Assembly: GCF_016785945.1 (NCBI RefSeq)
Contig: NZ_JAEMEF010000006.1
Location: 98,917 to 162,916 of the forward strand
DNA length: 64,000 bases
Reading direction: 5' to 3'
Source of the DNA: Olleya sediminilitoris
GTDB lineage: Bacteria > Bacteroidota > Bacteroidia > Flavobacteriales > Flavobacteriaceae
The translations under genes and the position numbers were made by a program. This document shows, one piece after another, positions 46,547 to 54,629 of this stretch. The notes beneath the pieces are model-generated. The model saw nothing but the letters and a program-made list of their open reading frames with translations, did not search any database and had not been told where the DNA came from. Numbering within the stretch: position 1 is the first letter of the stretch; each line of letters starts with the position of its first letter.

Positions 46547-47785
46547 TTAAAACTCATAAATAGTGACACCACTTCTAATTTTTGGTTCAATATATGTGCT
46601 TTTAGGAGGCATTGTAAGTCCATCGTCTGCAATTTGTTTCATTTGCGTAATGGTTGCAGGAATCATACCAAAACCAACAGTATAAGCTTTGCTATCTACT
46701 TTACTTTTTAAGTTTACAATGTCCTTTTTTCCGCTAAGGTAATGTATGCGATCATCATTACGCAAATCTGTAATACCAAGGATTGGTTCAAGTATTGTTT
46801 TAAACAATAATTGTGCATCTAATTGATCCAAAGAAGTGTTAAATTGATAATTAGTTTTTCTTAAATACAACGAGTAAAATTCGCCATCCAAATACATGCT
46901 AAAATGATGTGCTTTTGAGGGTTGATAAGGAGTGATACCTCTATTTTCAATACGATACATGGTGTCAAGTTGTATTAAAAACTCTTCTTTTGTTAATCCG
47001 TTTAAGTCTTTAACCAAACGGTTAAATTCATGAATACGTAACTCGGATTCAGAAATTAAATAACTCATAAAAAAGTTATAACTCTCTTCTCCTGTATGTG
47101 CTTTGTTATCCGTTTTTAAGTCTTCACATAACAGTTTTGAAGATGATGATCTGTGGTGTCCATCTGCTATGTAAAGCGTTTTGGTTTTATTAAAAGTTTC
47201 AGCTATTGCATTAATATCTTCTTCTTTATCTATTAGCCATAACAAATGTGTGTCTCTGTAAGTTGTTGTAAATTCAAACTCTGCACGTTCTTTTTGTTTT
47301 TCATTAATAATAGTTTTAATAGTGCTATTATCAGGATAGGTAAGTAGTACAGGTTCTGCATTAAAACCTACGGTTTTAAGGTAGTCTTTAAAAACAATTT
47401 CGCGAGCCGCAATTGTGTCTTCATGTTTTTTAATAATGTTATTTGTATAATCTTCTACACTTGCTGCAGCTACAATACCATTAAACACTTGATGATCTCT
47501 GTCTACTATTTTGTAAATATAAAAACACGGTTTGGTGTCTTGTTTAAAAATCCCGTCTTCTTTAAACTCTAAATACCTGTTTTTAACTAAATTGTATCGT
47601 GCTTCACCAGAGATTTCTTTATCGTATTTGTAACCAGGATTTACAATGTGCAAAAATGAAAACGGGTTATAATCTAAACGTGCTTCTCTTTCGGCTTGTG
47701 TATAGCTTTGGTACGATCTTGAAGCCACTAAACTTACTTTGTCTCTAGTTGGTCTTACAGCTTTAAAAGGTAAAATTTTAGTCAT
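46547..47785 (-). CDS. DUF1015 family protein
   Basis: 412 aa. Start at MTKILPFKAVRP (47783-47785), the usual opening of DUF1015 proteins; the frame runs 14 codons further upstream into non-homologous sequence. Motifs: LIDKEEDINAIAETF, TLYIADGHHRSSSSKLL, and HYLSGKKDIVNL. SerC-adjacent in many Bacteroidota and proposed as a serine-related kinase in archaea, but here there is no such neighbour and its function is open. Confidence 0.88.
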   Translation of the reverse strand: MTKILPFKAVRPTRDKVSLVASRSYQSYTQAEREARLDYNPFSFLHIVNPGYKYDKEISGEARYNLVKNRYLEFKEDGIFKQDTKPCFYIYKIVDRDHQVFNGIVAAASVEDYTNNIIKKHEDTIAAREIVFKDYLKTVGFNAEPVLLTYPDNSTIKTIINEKQKERAEFEFTTTYRDTHLLWLIDKEEDINAIAETFNKTKTLYIADGHHRSSSSKLLCEDLKTDNKAHTGEESYNFFMSYLISESELRIHEFNRLVKDLNGLTKEEFLIQLDTMYRIENRGITPYQPSKAHHFSMYLDGEFYSLYLRKTNYQFNTSLDQLDAQLLFKTILEPILGITDLRNDDRIHYLSGKKDIVNLKSKVDSKAYTVGFGMIPATITQMKQIADDGLTMPPKSTYIEPKIRSGVTIYEF

Positions 47786-47860
47786 ATGTGTAATATATGA
47801 AAAAGGAATAGTATTAAAAAAAGGCATAAGATAGTATATGTCTTATGCCTTTTTTAAGTG

Positions 47861-48748
47861 TTATATAAACTGTTTAGAAACGTGTTCTGCTTTTCTACTT
47901 TCAGAATAATCATAAAACCCTTCGCCTGATTTTACACCTAGTTTTCCTGCTTGTACCATATTTACTAATAATGGACAAGGTGCATATTTAGGGTTTTTAA
48001 ATCCGTCGTACATAACATTTAATATTGATAAACAAACGTCTAAACCAATAAAATCTGCTAATTGTAATGGACCCATTGGATGTGCCATACCTAACTTCAT
48101 GACAGTATCAATTTCTGATACTCCAGCAACACCATTGTATAACGTTTCAATAGACTCATTAATCATAGGCATTAAAATACGGTTTGCCACAAAACCTGGA
48201 TAATCATTAACTTCAGTTGGTGTTTTACCTAAAGTTTTAGACAATTCCATGATGGTGTTTGTTACATCATCACTAGTGTTATAACCACGAATAATCTCTA
48301 CTAATTTCATGATTGGTACAGGATTCATAAAATGCATACCAATTACCTTTTCTGGTCTTGAAGTTGCAGCTCCAATTTGTGTGATTGAAATAGAAGAGGT
48401 ATTGGTCGCTAAAATAGTATCTTGACTACAAGCCTCATCTAATTGTTTGAATATTTTTAATTTTAGATCAATATTTTCGGTAGCAGCTTCAACGACTAAG
48501 TTGACGTCTTTAACTCCAGATTCGATACTAGTAAAAGTCGTTATGTTATCAAGCGTAGTGTTTTTATCGGATTCAGTAATTTTTTGTTTAGCAACCATAC
48601 GATCTAAGTTTTTAGCTATGGTATCCATTCCTTTTTTTAATGAAGCTTCGCTAATATCTATTAATTGTACTTTAAATCCTGATTGTGCAAATGTGTGTGC
48701 AATACCATTACCCATTGTTCCTGCACCTATAACTGCTATATTTTTCAT
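47861..48748 (-). CDS. 3-hydroxybutyryl-CoA dehydrogenase
   Basis: NAD(P)-dependent 3-hydroxyacyl-CoA dehydrogenase. N-terminal Rossmann loop VIGAGTMGNGIAHTFAQSGF, LVVEAATEN, catalytic His region IGMHFMNPVPIMKLVE; C-terminal dimerisation domain NDYPGFVANRILMPMINE, with GPLQLADFIGLD. 295 aa. Same strand as DUF1015 downstream and the lipoprotein upstream (gap 15 bp). Confidence 0.95.
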   Translation of the reverse strand: MKNIAVIGAGTMGNGIAHTFAQSGFKVQLIDISEASLKKGMDTIAKNLDRMVAKQKITESDKNTTLDNITTFTSIESGVKDVNLVVEAATENIDLKLKIFKQLDEACSQDTILATNTSSISITQIGAATSRPEKVIGMHFMNPVPIMKLVEIIRGYNTSDDVTNTIMELSKTLGKTPTEVNDYPGFVANRILMPMINESIETLYNGVAGVSEIDTVMKLGMAHPMGPLQLADFIGLDVCLSILNVMYDGFKNPKYAPCPLLVNMVQAGKLGVKSGEGFYDYSESRKAEHVSKQFI

Positions 48749-48763
48749 TTTAATTATGTTTTG

Positions 48764-49432
48764 TTATTCACTTATAACATAAGTGAGTTGTTGTTGTTTT
48801 ATAAATGTTAAACCTAATTGTTCTTTTAAATTTGCTTTAAAAGTTACTAAGTCTTTAATTTTTGTATCATAATTTATTACAGCTCTGTTATTTGTACTGT
48901 AACAATTGATGTCAAATCTTTCTTTTATTAGTTTTGAAAATTTGACTAACGAGACGTGTTGTAGCGATATAGAATCTTTTGATTTGTAGACTCTTGTTTG
49001 TTTATTATTTGCATAATGTTTGTACAATTTAGTCGAGTCTGTAATAGCTAGCTCGAAAAAATCTTGATTTTTTAAACTGCTTTTAAGAGATAATTGTTTA
49101 ACTATTTGGTCTAAGATTTCTTTTTGGACTACTTTAGTATTATTCTCTATTGTTAAAGACACTTGAAGTGGTAGGTTATATAAATCTTGATTTTGAAAGT
49201 GAACCGTTATCGTTTCGTCTTTAAAAATAGTACTAACAAGCTCATTAAATTTGATGTTTTTAGCATGTATGCTAAATGGTTCTACCGAAGTTTTATTGGT
49301 AAAATCATCATGGTTAATAGACGCTTTTTGTACAGATAATGTATAATTATTTGCTGTTATTTCCTTTTGTTTAATATCCTTTTTACAGGATACCAATACA
49401 CTTAACAGTAAAAATAATATAACGTACCTCAT
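48764..49432 (-). CDS. Lipoprotein of unknown function
   Basis: 222 aa with signal MRYVILFLLLSVLVSC (Cys16). Alternating beta/alpha pattern: ITVHFQNQDLYNLPLQVSLT, VQKEILDQIVKQLSLKSSLK, SISLQHVSLVKFSKLIKERF. This resembles the small ring-building domains of secretin N-termini (STN/N0), but the match is only by pattern. 3 bp after the Gfo/Idh gene, same strand. Confidence 0.65.
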   Translation of the reverse strand: MRYVILFLLLSVLVSCKKDIKQKEITANNYTLSVQKASINHDDFTNKTSVEPFSIHAKNIKFNELVSTIFKDETITVHFQNQDLYNLPLQVSLTIENNTKVVQKEILDQIVKQLSLKSSLKNQDFFELAITDSTKLYKHYANNKQTRVYKSKDSISLQHVSLVKFSKLIKERFDINCYSTNNRAVINYDTKIKDLVTFKANLKEQLGLTFIKQQQLTYVISE

Positions 49433-49435
49433 ATA

Positions 49436-50395
49436 TTAAAACTGATCTATAATCATGGTTGCTACACGTAACGCTTCAGTACCATCATGTAATGTTACTA
49501 TTGGTGTTGTGTTGTTGTTTATAGCATCAGCAAAGGTTTCAAGTTCGTCTAAAATGGCATTGTTAGCAGAGACGTCAGGATTATCAAAATAGATTTGTTT
49601 TTTAACACCTTCGGCATTTTGTAAAACCATATCAAAATCTCCAGGAGATTCTGGAGCATCTTTCATTTTTACAACCTCACATTTTTTCTCTAAGAAGTCT
49701 ACAGAAATATAGGCGTCACGTTGAAAAAAACGTGTTTTACGCATGTTTTTAAGTGATATTCTGCTGGCAGTTAAATTAGCCACACAACCGTTTACAAACT
49801 CGATACGTGCATTAGCAATATCAGGTGTGTCACTGATGACTGAAACACCGCTTGCAGATACATTTTTTACTTTAGACTGCACAACACTTAAAATAACGTC
49901 AATGTCATGAATCATTAAGTCTAACACCACAGGTACATCGGTACCACGAGGATTAAACTCGGCTAGACGATGTGCTTCTATAAACATTGGACTGTCTAAT
50001 TGGTCTTTAACTGCAGTAAATGCAGGATTAAAACGCTCGACATGACCAACTTGACCTTTCACGCCATATTCGGCAACTAAAGCTCTTAAAGCCTCAGCTT
50101 CTTGTACAGTATTTGTAATAGGTTTTTCGACAAAAATATGTTTGCCTTTAGCAATGGCTTGTTTAGCACAATCATAATGTGATAGAGTAGGCGTGACAAT
50201 GTCAACCACGTCTACCGCTTCAATTAATCCTTCAATTGTATCAAAGTATTTGTAACCAAATTCGGCTTCAACCTGTTTAGCATTATCAGGATTTGCGTCA
50301 TAAAACCCTACTAAATCAAATTTTTCTGATTGGTTTAATAATCTAAGATGAATTTTTCCTAGGTGACCAGCACCTAATACACCAGCTTTAAGCAT
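49436..50395 (-). CDS. Gfo/Idh/MocA-family oxidoreductase
   Basis: 319 aa. Rossmann motif AGVLGAGHLGKIHLRLL, VDIVTPTLSHYDCA and the family signature KGKHIFVEKPIT. C-terminal alpha/beta domain with VVLDLMIHDIDVIL, where His sits at the active site. NAD(P)-dependent dehydrogenase of a sugar-like or other hydroxy substrate; which one is not evident. Divergent from pcm across 160 bp. Confidence 0.92.
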   Translation of the reverse strand: MLKAGVLGAGHLGKIHLRLLNQSEKFDLVGFYDANPDNAKQVEAEFGYKYFDTIEGLIEAVDVVDIVTPTLSHYDCAKQAIAKGKHIFVEKPITNTVQEAEALRALVAEYGVKGQVGHVERFNPAFTAVKDQLDSPMFIEAHRLAEFNPRGTDVPVVLDLMIHDIDVILSVVQSKVKNVSASGVSVISDTPDIANARIEFVNGCVANLTASRISLKNMRKTRFFQRDAYISVDFLEKKCEVVKMKDAPESPGDFDMVLQNAEGVKKQIYFDNPDVSANNAILDELETFADAINNNTTPIVTLHDGTEALRVATMIIDQF

Positions 50396-50413
50396 AAGTT
50401 ATTACGTTTTCAA

Positions 50414-50421
50414 CAAAAATA
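50414..50421 (-). promoter_or_regulatory. Bacteroidota -7 promoter box for the Gfo/Idh gene
   Basis: Minus-strand TATTTTTG, an exact TAnnTTTG, 18 bp upstream of the start codon at 50395. The -33 partner is unclear. Confidence 0.4.
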
Positions 50422-50555
50422 AGTTTTTTTGAACAGTATTTTATATGAAATTACTATTTATATATACCTAATTGAACAAAAATATAAATTGAAAGAAAAT
50501 CCTTTTCAGCTTTAAATTTTTGAAGTAATTTTATGCTCTAAACTAACTGCTACCA

Positions 50556-51197
50556 TTGAAAGATACTTTTAAACATAAAGGCTTACGTCAGCAACTTGTT
50601 GCTGTTTTGAAAAACAAAGGAATAACTAATAGTGCTGTTTTATCTGCTATTGGCAAGATACCAAGACATTTATTTATGGATTCTAGTTTTTTGGATCATG
50701 CGTATCAAGACAAAGCGTTTCCTATTGCAGCAGACCAAACCATATCACAACCTTATACTGTTGCTTTTCAAACCGAATTGATGCAAGTTGAACGAGGTGA
50801 TAAAGTGCTAGAAATTGGTACAGGTAGTGGCTATCAAACTGCTGTATTATGCGAGCTTGGCGCTAGAGTTTATAGTATTGAAAGACAACAAGAATTATTT
50901 AAAATTACTAGCAGATTTTTACCTAAGTTAGGTTACCGACCTAAAAGTTTAATTTTTGGAGATGGTTATAAAGGATTGAGAGAGGAAGCGCCTTTTAAAA
51001 GTATAATAGTTACTGCTGGTGCGCCATTTGTACCCAATGCTTTATTAGCACAGTTGGCTATTGGAGGTCGTTTGGTAATACCTGTAGGAGACGATGTGCA
51101 AATCATGACCCTTTTTGTTAGAACCGGTCAAACTGATTTTGAAAAAACTGAATTTGGTGAGTTTAGATTTGTACCACTTCTGGAGGATAAGAATTAG
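50556..51197 (+). CDS. pcm: Protein-L-isoaspartate O-methyltransferase
   Basis: SAM-dependent repair methyltransferase for isoaspartyl residues. KIPRHLFMDSSFLDHAYQD, AADQTISQPYTVAFQTELM (family motif), SAM loop VLEIGTGSGYQTAVL, IIVTAGAPFVP. 213 aa. Begins at TTG (50556-50558): the in-frame stop TAA lies only four codons upstream, with no ATG between, so TTG is the only standard start that keeps the N terminus. Confidence 0.94.
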   Translation: MKDTFKHKGLRQQLVAVLKNKGITNSAVLSAIGKIPRHLFMDSSFLDHAYQDKAFPIAADQTISQPYTVAFQTELMQVERGDKVLEIGTGSGYQTAVLCELGARVYSIERQQELFKITSRFLPKLGYRPKSLIFGDGYKGLREEAPFKSIIVTAGAPFVPNALLAQLAIGGRLVIPVGDDVQIMTLFVRTGQTDFEKTEFGEFRFVPLLEDKN

Positions 51198-51329
51198 TAG
51201 TTTGGTTTTAGATATGTAACCTATTTTATTTAGTTTAATAAATTAGACCTTCCATTTCTGTATAAACAGGTGTTATTAATTCAGTTTTGGATAAAGAAAA
51301 TATTTTTAAGCAAGGTATATTCTTGAGGT

Positions 51330-52004
51330 TTACTCGTTTTCATAATCATGTACAAATGTAATCTGATTACTGCTAGCCATTAAATTAGGGTTTGTGCCTT
51401 TAATACCTTCTGGAATTGGTTGGTTGCGTGCGTTGTAATATTCTACCCAACTTGTTAAAGGTTGACCAGAACTATCGTTAAAGGTCATTGGGTGTGTAAG
51501 AAACGGAATAGAGTCTTTGGGGAGGTTTTGCGTTGAAAACATTTTATACACTAGCTCTGAGCAATAATAGGATGTGTCATCCCATAAAAAAATATCGTCA
51601 TAAGGTGTGTTAACTCTGGCAGTACCATAATTTATTGCTTTTTTTAGATATGGTTTGTAATAATTGTCTAGTCTAGCTACTGTGGTTTGAGATTTATTGA
51701 ATTTGTTTTTATTTCTTTCTAAAAATTTAGCTATTGGTGTTATGCAAACGCCTTGTTTTGGTATTGCTTCTAGAACAAACCATTTGTTGTTTTTTTGCAT
51801 TGCTATACCAACATGAGAATAGTTTTTGGCAGCAGCAGTTGCAGTAACATCTTTTATAGCATTATCAATCTTGTCTGATCCTGTGTTTTGAAACAGTAAA
51901 TCTCCTTCCTTAAGTTTAAAAGTAGTCTTTGTATTGTTATTACAGTTAGTTAAAACAAGTAGCCCTAAAAGTATAGATGTTATTAGTTTTATTGATAGTT
52001 TCAT
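51330..52004 (-). CDS. YiiX/YebB-like NlpC/P60-type lipoprotein
   Basis: 224 aa, lipoprotein signal MKLSIKLITSILLGLLVLTNC (Cys21). Circularly permuted NlpC/P60 fold of the YiiX group: KEGDLLFQNTGSDKIDNAI, catalytic His in NYSHVGIAM and, unlike the usual order, catalytic Cys later in TSYYCSELVYKMF. Such enzymes act on lipids or peptide bonds of the envelope; the substrate is unknown. 45 bp downstream of an SH3 lipoprotein on the same strand. Confidence 0.87.
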   Translation of the reverse strand: MKLSIKLITSILLGLLVLTNCNNNTKTTFKLKEGDLLFQNTGSDKIDNAIKDVTATAAAKNYSHVGIAMQKNNKWFVLEAIPKQGVCITPIAKFLERNKNKFNKSQTTVARLDNYYKPYLKKAINYGTARVNTPYDDIFLWDDTSYYCSELVYKMFSTQNLPKDSIPFLTHPMTFNDSSGQPLTSWVEYYNARNQPIPEGIKGTNPNLMASSNQITFVHDYENE

Positions 52005-52049
52005 TACTAAGTCGCATTTAGTTGAAAAACAAAATTAATAAAAAGGGGA

Positions 52050-52661
52050 TTATGAACAATTGGTTAGCGGGTTACCACATAACCATTTACTTTCTATCCA
52101 CCCAATGGTGTTATTATATTCAATTTTAACCCAATCTCCGCAAAGCTCTTTTAGTTTAAGTTGAATAGTTTCTTCTTTAATAATCGTCATAATTTTACCG
52201 TCTATAGGCTTGTCTAGAATATTTATATGCTGTCCAGAATAATTTCTAGTATCAACTGCTATTACAGACCCATGAATCCAACCTTCATTATTAGGTATTA
52301 TAACGTCATTCTCCATTCCTATTATTGGGTTTTTAATTTTAAACCAGCCATTTTTAGCCTCTGTGACTGTTATGATATAATCATGGTTTAAATTATCTAC
52401 TATCAGTTTAGTAATTACTTCACCATTTGGTTTTTTACGAATATTTGTACCTGATGTATCAGGATCGTCTAAATACACTCTAATTTGTTTTGAAAAACAT
52501 TGTTTTAAACTTTTTCTTTTAGAGGGATAATGATCATTCTTTTGATTTTTATAAAAACTGGTTTCAATTTTAGAGGTCAGTAATTTCTCTTTGTTAATTT
52601 GATTGTTTTTACAAGCCAACATAAGAAGTATTAAGAAGGTGTGGATTATTACTTTTTTCAT
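52050..52661 (-). CDS. SH3-domain lipoprotein
   Basis: 203 aa, signal MKKVIIHTFLILLMLAC (Cys17). Two bacterial SH3-like segments: TSGTNIRKKPNGEVI through GWFKIKNP, and GQHINILDKPIDGK through WVKIEYNNTIGWIESKW. It ends in GNPLTNCS. The general plan recalls the lipoprotein at 5112-6011 in the toxin locus. It lies just upstream of a NlpC/P60-type lipoprotein gene, so the pair may act on the cell wall. Exact role unknown. Confidence 0.78.
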   Translation of the reverse strand: MKKVIIHTFLILLMLACKNNQINKEKLLTSKIETSFYKNQKNDHYPSKRKSLKQCFSKQIRVYLDDPDTSGTNIRKKPNGEVITKLIVDNLNHDYIITVTEAKNGWFKIKNPIIGMENDVIIPNNEGWIHGSVIAVDTRNYSGQHINILDKPIDGKIMTIIKEETIQLKLKELCGDWVKIEYNNTIGWIESKWLCGNPLTNCS

Positions 52662-52720
52662 TGTAGTTAATACGCTATTGATAATATGTTAAAAGTTAAG
52701 CTAATGTATTACTTTTCTAT

Positions 52721-53896
52721 TTAGTCATTACCGTATTTTACCTCGTTAATAAGTTCTTCTTTTTCATTATAAAACTTCCAAACGCCTGTTTTATAGTTTT
52801 CTTTATATTGTCCGGTTGCAATTACAATACTATCTTTTTGTGTATAACTTGTAAAGCGACCTGTTATTTTCTCATCTTCATCATAAAACCCTGAGTGAAG
52901 AACCACGTTATCATTTTTTTTACCGCTATATCTGTTACCTTCAGCTTCAGAGTCCTCAGCAGTATGTATAAAAGGTCCTGTTTTTTTATTATTTACATAA
53001 GTGTCTTGCCAAAATATAGTACCATCATCATTATATCTAGTATGTGTACCGTGTTTTTTTCCATCAGAGAAGTAATTGGCATCTTTTAAGATTCCTTTAT
53101 AATCAAATTTTTCTTGTAACCCTTCAAGCTGCTTATTTAGTGTTCTAACCACTTTTATAATCTTTCCATTATTTGTCTTGTAAGTTTTTTGATTGATAGT
53201 ACCTTTTGTAGATGGTATGTCTTTGGTTTCAATATTGTGAGGTATACCATCTTCATAAGTGTACGTTTTTGATATTTTTCCGGTTTCTAGGTCGTATATA
53301 TCTAAAGTTCCATTACTTTCTTTGAAAGTTCCATATTCTATTTGGGTGCCTTTACTATTGTAAAACTCTAGTACGTTATTTATTTTTCCGTTTTTGTACT
53401 GTAAAACCCTGTGTAATTTTTTATTCGCAAAATAAGTTTTAGAGTTTCCATTTATCTTTCCATCTACATAGTTTGTGATACTGGAAACATTTCCGTTTGC
53501 ATGGTATGTGGTATATAAGCTATCTATTTTATCCTCTTTGTAAAATAATGTTTTCTCTAAATTACCTTGCTTATCATAATACAGCCATTTACCTTGTCTT
53601 TTTCTGGACGATCCAAAATAGGAACTTTTATTTGACTTAGAAAAATTACCTTTTGCACTTACTGTTCCGTTTGTATAATATAGGATGATTTCTCCAACTT
53701 CTTTATTTCCATTGGTTAGCAAAGTGTCTTTTGTATAGATGACTTTTTGCTTTGGGTTGTTATCTTGATCAAAATAGGTTTCAAGAATAGCTTTACCGTA
53801 TTTGGGATGCTCTATCTTTTTTGTGGTTGTTTGTTGTGCTTTAACAGAAATTATACTTGTAATGAGTATAAAGATTAAAAGTATTTTGTTTTTCAT
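52721..53896 (-). CDS. MORN-repeat (YwqK-like) exported protein
   Basis: 391 aa. Start placed at MKNKILLIFILITSIISVKAQQ (53894-53896), a clear Sec signal; the frame extends 9 codons upstream without homology. Repeats of the toxin_15/YwqK type: YYTNGTVSAKGNFSKSNKS, HANGNVSSITNYVDGKINGN, LHRVLQYKNGKINNVLEFYN, FIHTAEDSEAEGNRYSG, GQYKENYKTGVWKFYNEKEE. Such MORN-like proteins are common in Bacteroidota; function unknown, periplasmic or surface. Confidence 0.85.
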   Translation of the reverse strand: MKNKILLIFILITSIISVKAQQTTTKKIEHPKYGKAILETYFDQDNNPKQKVIYTKDTLLTNGNKEVGEIILYYTNGTVSAKGNFSKSNKSSYFGSSRKRQGKWLYYDKQGNLEKTLFYKEDKIDSLYTTYHANGNVSSITNYVDGKINGNSKTYFANKKLHRVLQYKNGKINNVLEFYNSKGTQIEYGTFKESNGTLDIYDLETGKISKTYTYEDGIPHNIETKDIPSTKGTINQKTYKTNNGKIIKVVRTLNKQLEGLQEKFDYKGILKDANYFSDGKKHGTHTRYNDDGTIFWQDTYVNNKKTGPFIHTAEDSEAEGNRYSGKKNDNVVLHSGFYDEDEKITGRFTSYTQKDSIVIATGQYKENYKTGVWKFYNEKEELINEVKYGND

Positions 53897-54062
53897 TTTT
53901 TGCTTGTTTATGACGCCTAACAAATATGCTTCTTTTTGAATGAATAATATCTTAACCTAACGACATAAGTTAATTACAATTACACAGTAAATTTATACTA
54001 TTAAACGTCTATAATTAGAGTATTCTGAAATAATATTTTTTTTATTTAGAAAGCATGTGTTT
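53897..54062. other. Intergenic, nothing recognised
   Basis: AT-rich gap upstream of the MORN protein. Probably contains its promoter (a near match CATATTTG on the minus strand at about 53919), otherwise nothing identified. Confidence 0.4.
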
Positions 54063-54186
54063 CACGGTTTTGTGTTTGATCTTGTTGCGTGGTCTATGTA
54101 TTACAATTAGCAAGGACATTACAGATAGAAAACCCACAAGGATATTGGTAGATAGGCTAGGTTTAAGCCACTACATTACACAAGCC
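54063..54186 (-). repeat. Degenerate attC-like site, left edge of the array
   Basis: About 124 bp. ACGGTTTTGTGTTTGATC, TTGCGTGG, AAACCCACAAGGATATTGG and AGATAGGCTAG match the sites at 58463, 59495 and 63008 in order and spacing, but the terminal AAC and GTT are lost. Probably the worn last site of the array. Confidence 0.5.
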
Positions 54187-54252
54187 TTAATGCTATATAC
54201 TTAAACAGGTAGGTTGTTTATTAGGATTAGTATATACTGACTGCTTTAAACT

Positions 54253-54307
54253 ACGCTATAAGCATGTTATAAGTATGGTATAACCATGCTATAACCACGC
54301 TATAACC
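54253..54307. repeat. Tandem repeat, five 11-bp units
   Basis: ACGCTATAAGC, ATGTTATAAGT, ATGGTATAACC, ATGCTATAACC, ACGCTATAACC in a row. The units share RYGNTATAANY and are partly self-complementary (GGTATAACC). No gene overlaps. Confidence 0.85.
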
Positions 54308-54421
54308 TATTTTGAAATACGTGTTAATAATATGATTGTCAGGTATTTGTGATAATATTTGATTTTATGTTAAAATAGGCTGGAATTATCCCTTGTTTTT
54401 GGGTTTTTGAACGGTATTAAT

Positions 54422-54622
54422 TTTATTGTTTATGTGAAGTTTTAGTGTTTGTAACAGAAGAATTTTTGCAAAGTAATTTACAGTTGGTTAGTTGTCAAAG
54501 GGAAGAGCAAAAAATTAGCATTAATAGCGGTTTGTAATAAGCTATTAAAACAGACTTTTGCAATAGCAAAATTAGGACTAACTTATGATAATAACTACAG
54601 AAGTGCTTTATTAAACAATTAA
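54422..54622 (+). pseudogene. Decayed 3' end of an IS110-family transposase
   Basis: Plus strand 54488-54622 reads LVVKGKSKKLALIAVCNKLL, then KQTFAIAKLGLTYDNNYRSA and LLNN-stop, the C-terminus of IS110/IS116/IS902 transposases. Further upstream the frame is broken. DNA matches 57712-57913 over the whole length as a direct repeat (54422-54665 against 57712-57955). The element ends next to the attC-like arm GTTGTGTACA of the following cassette. Confidence 0.8.
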
Positions 54623-54629
54623 TGCGTTT

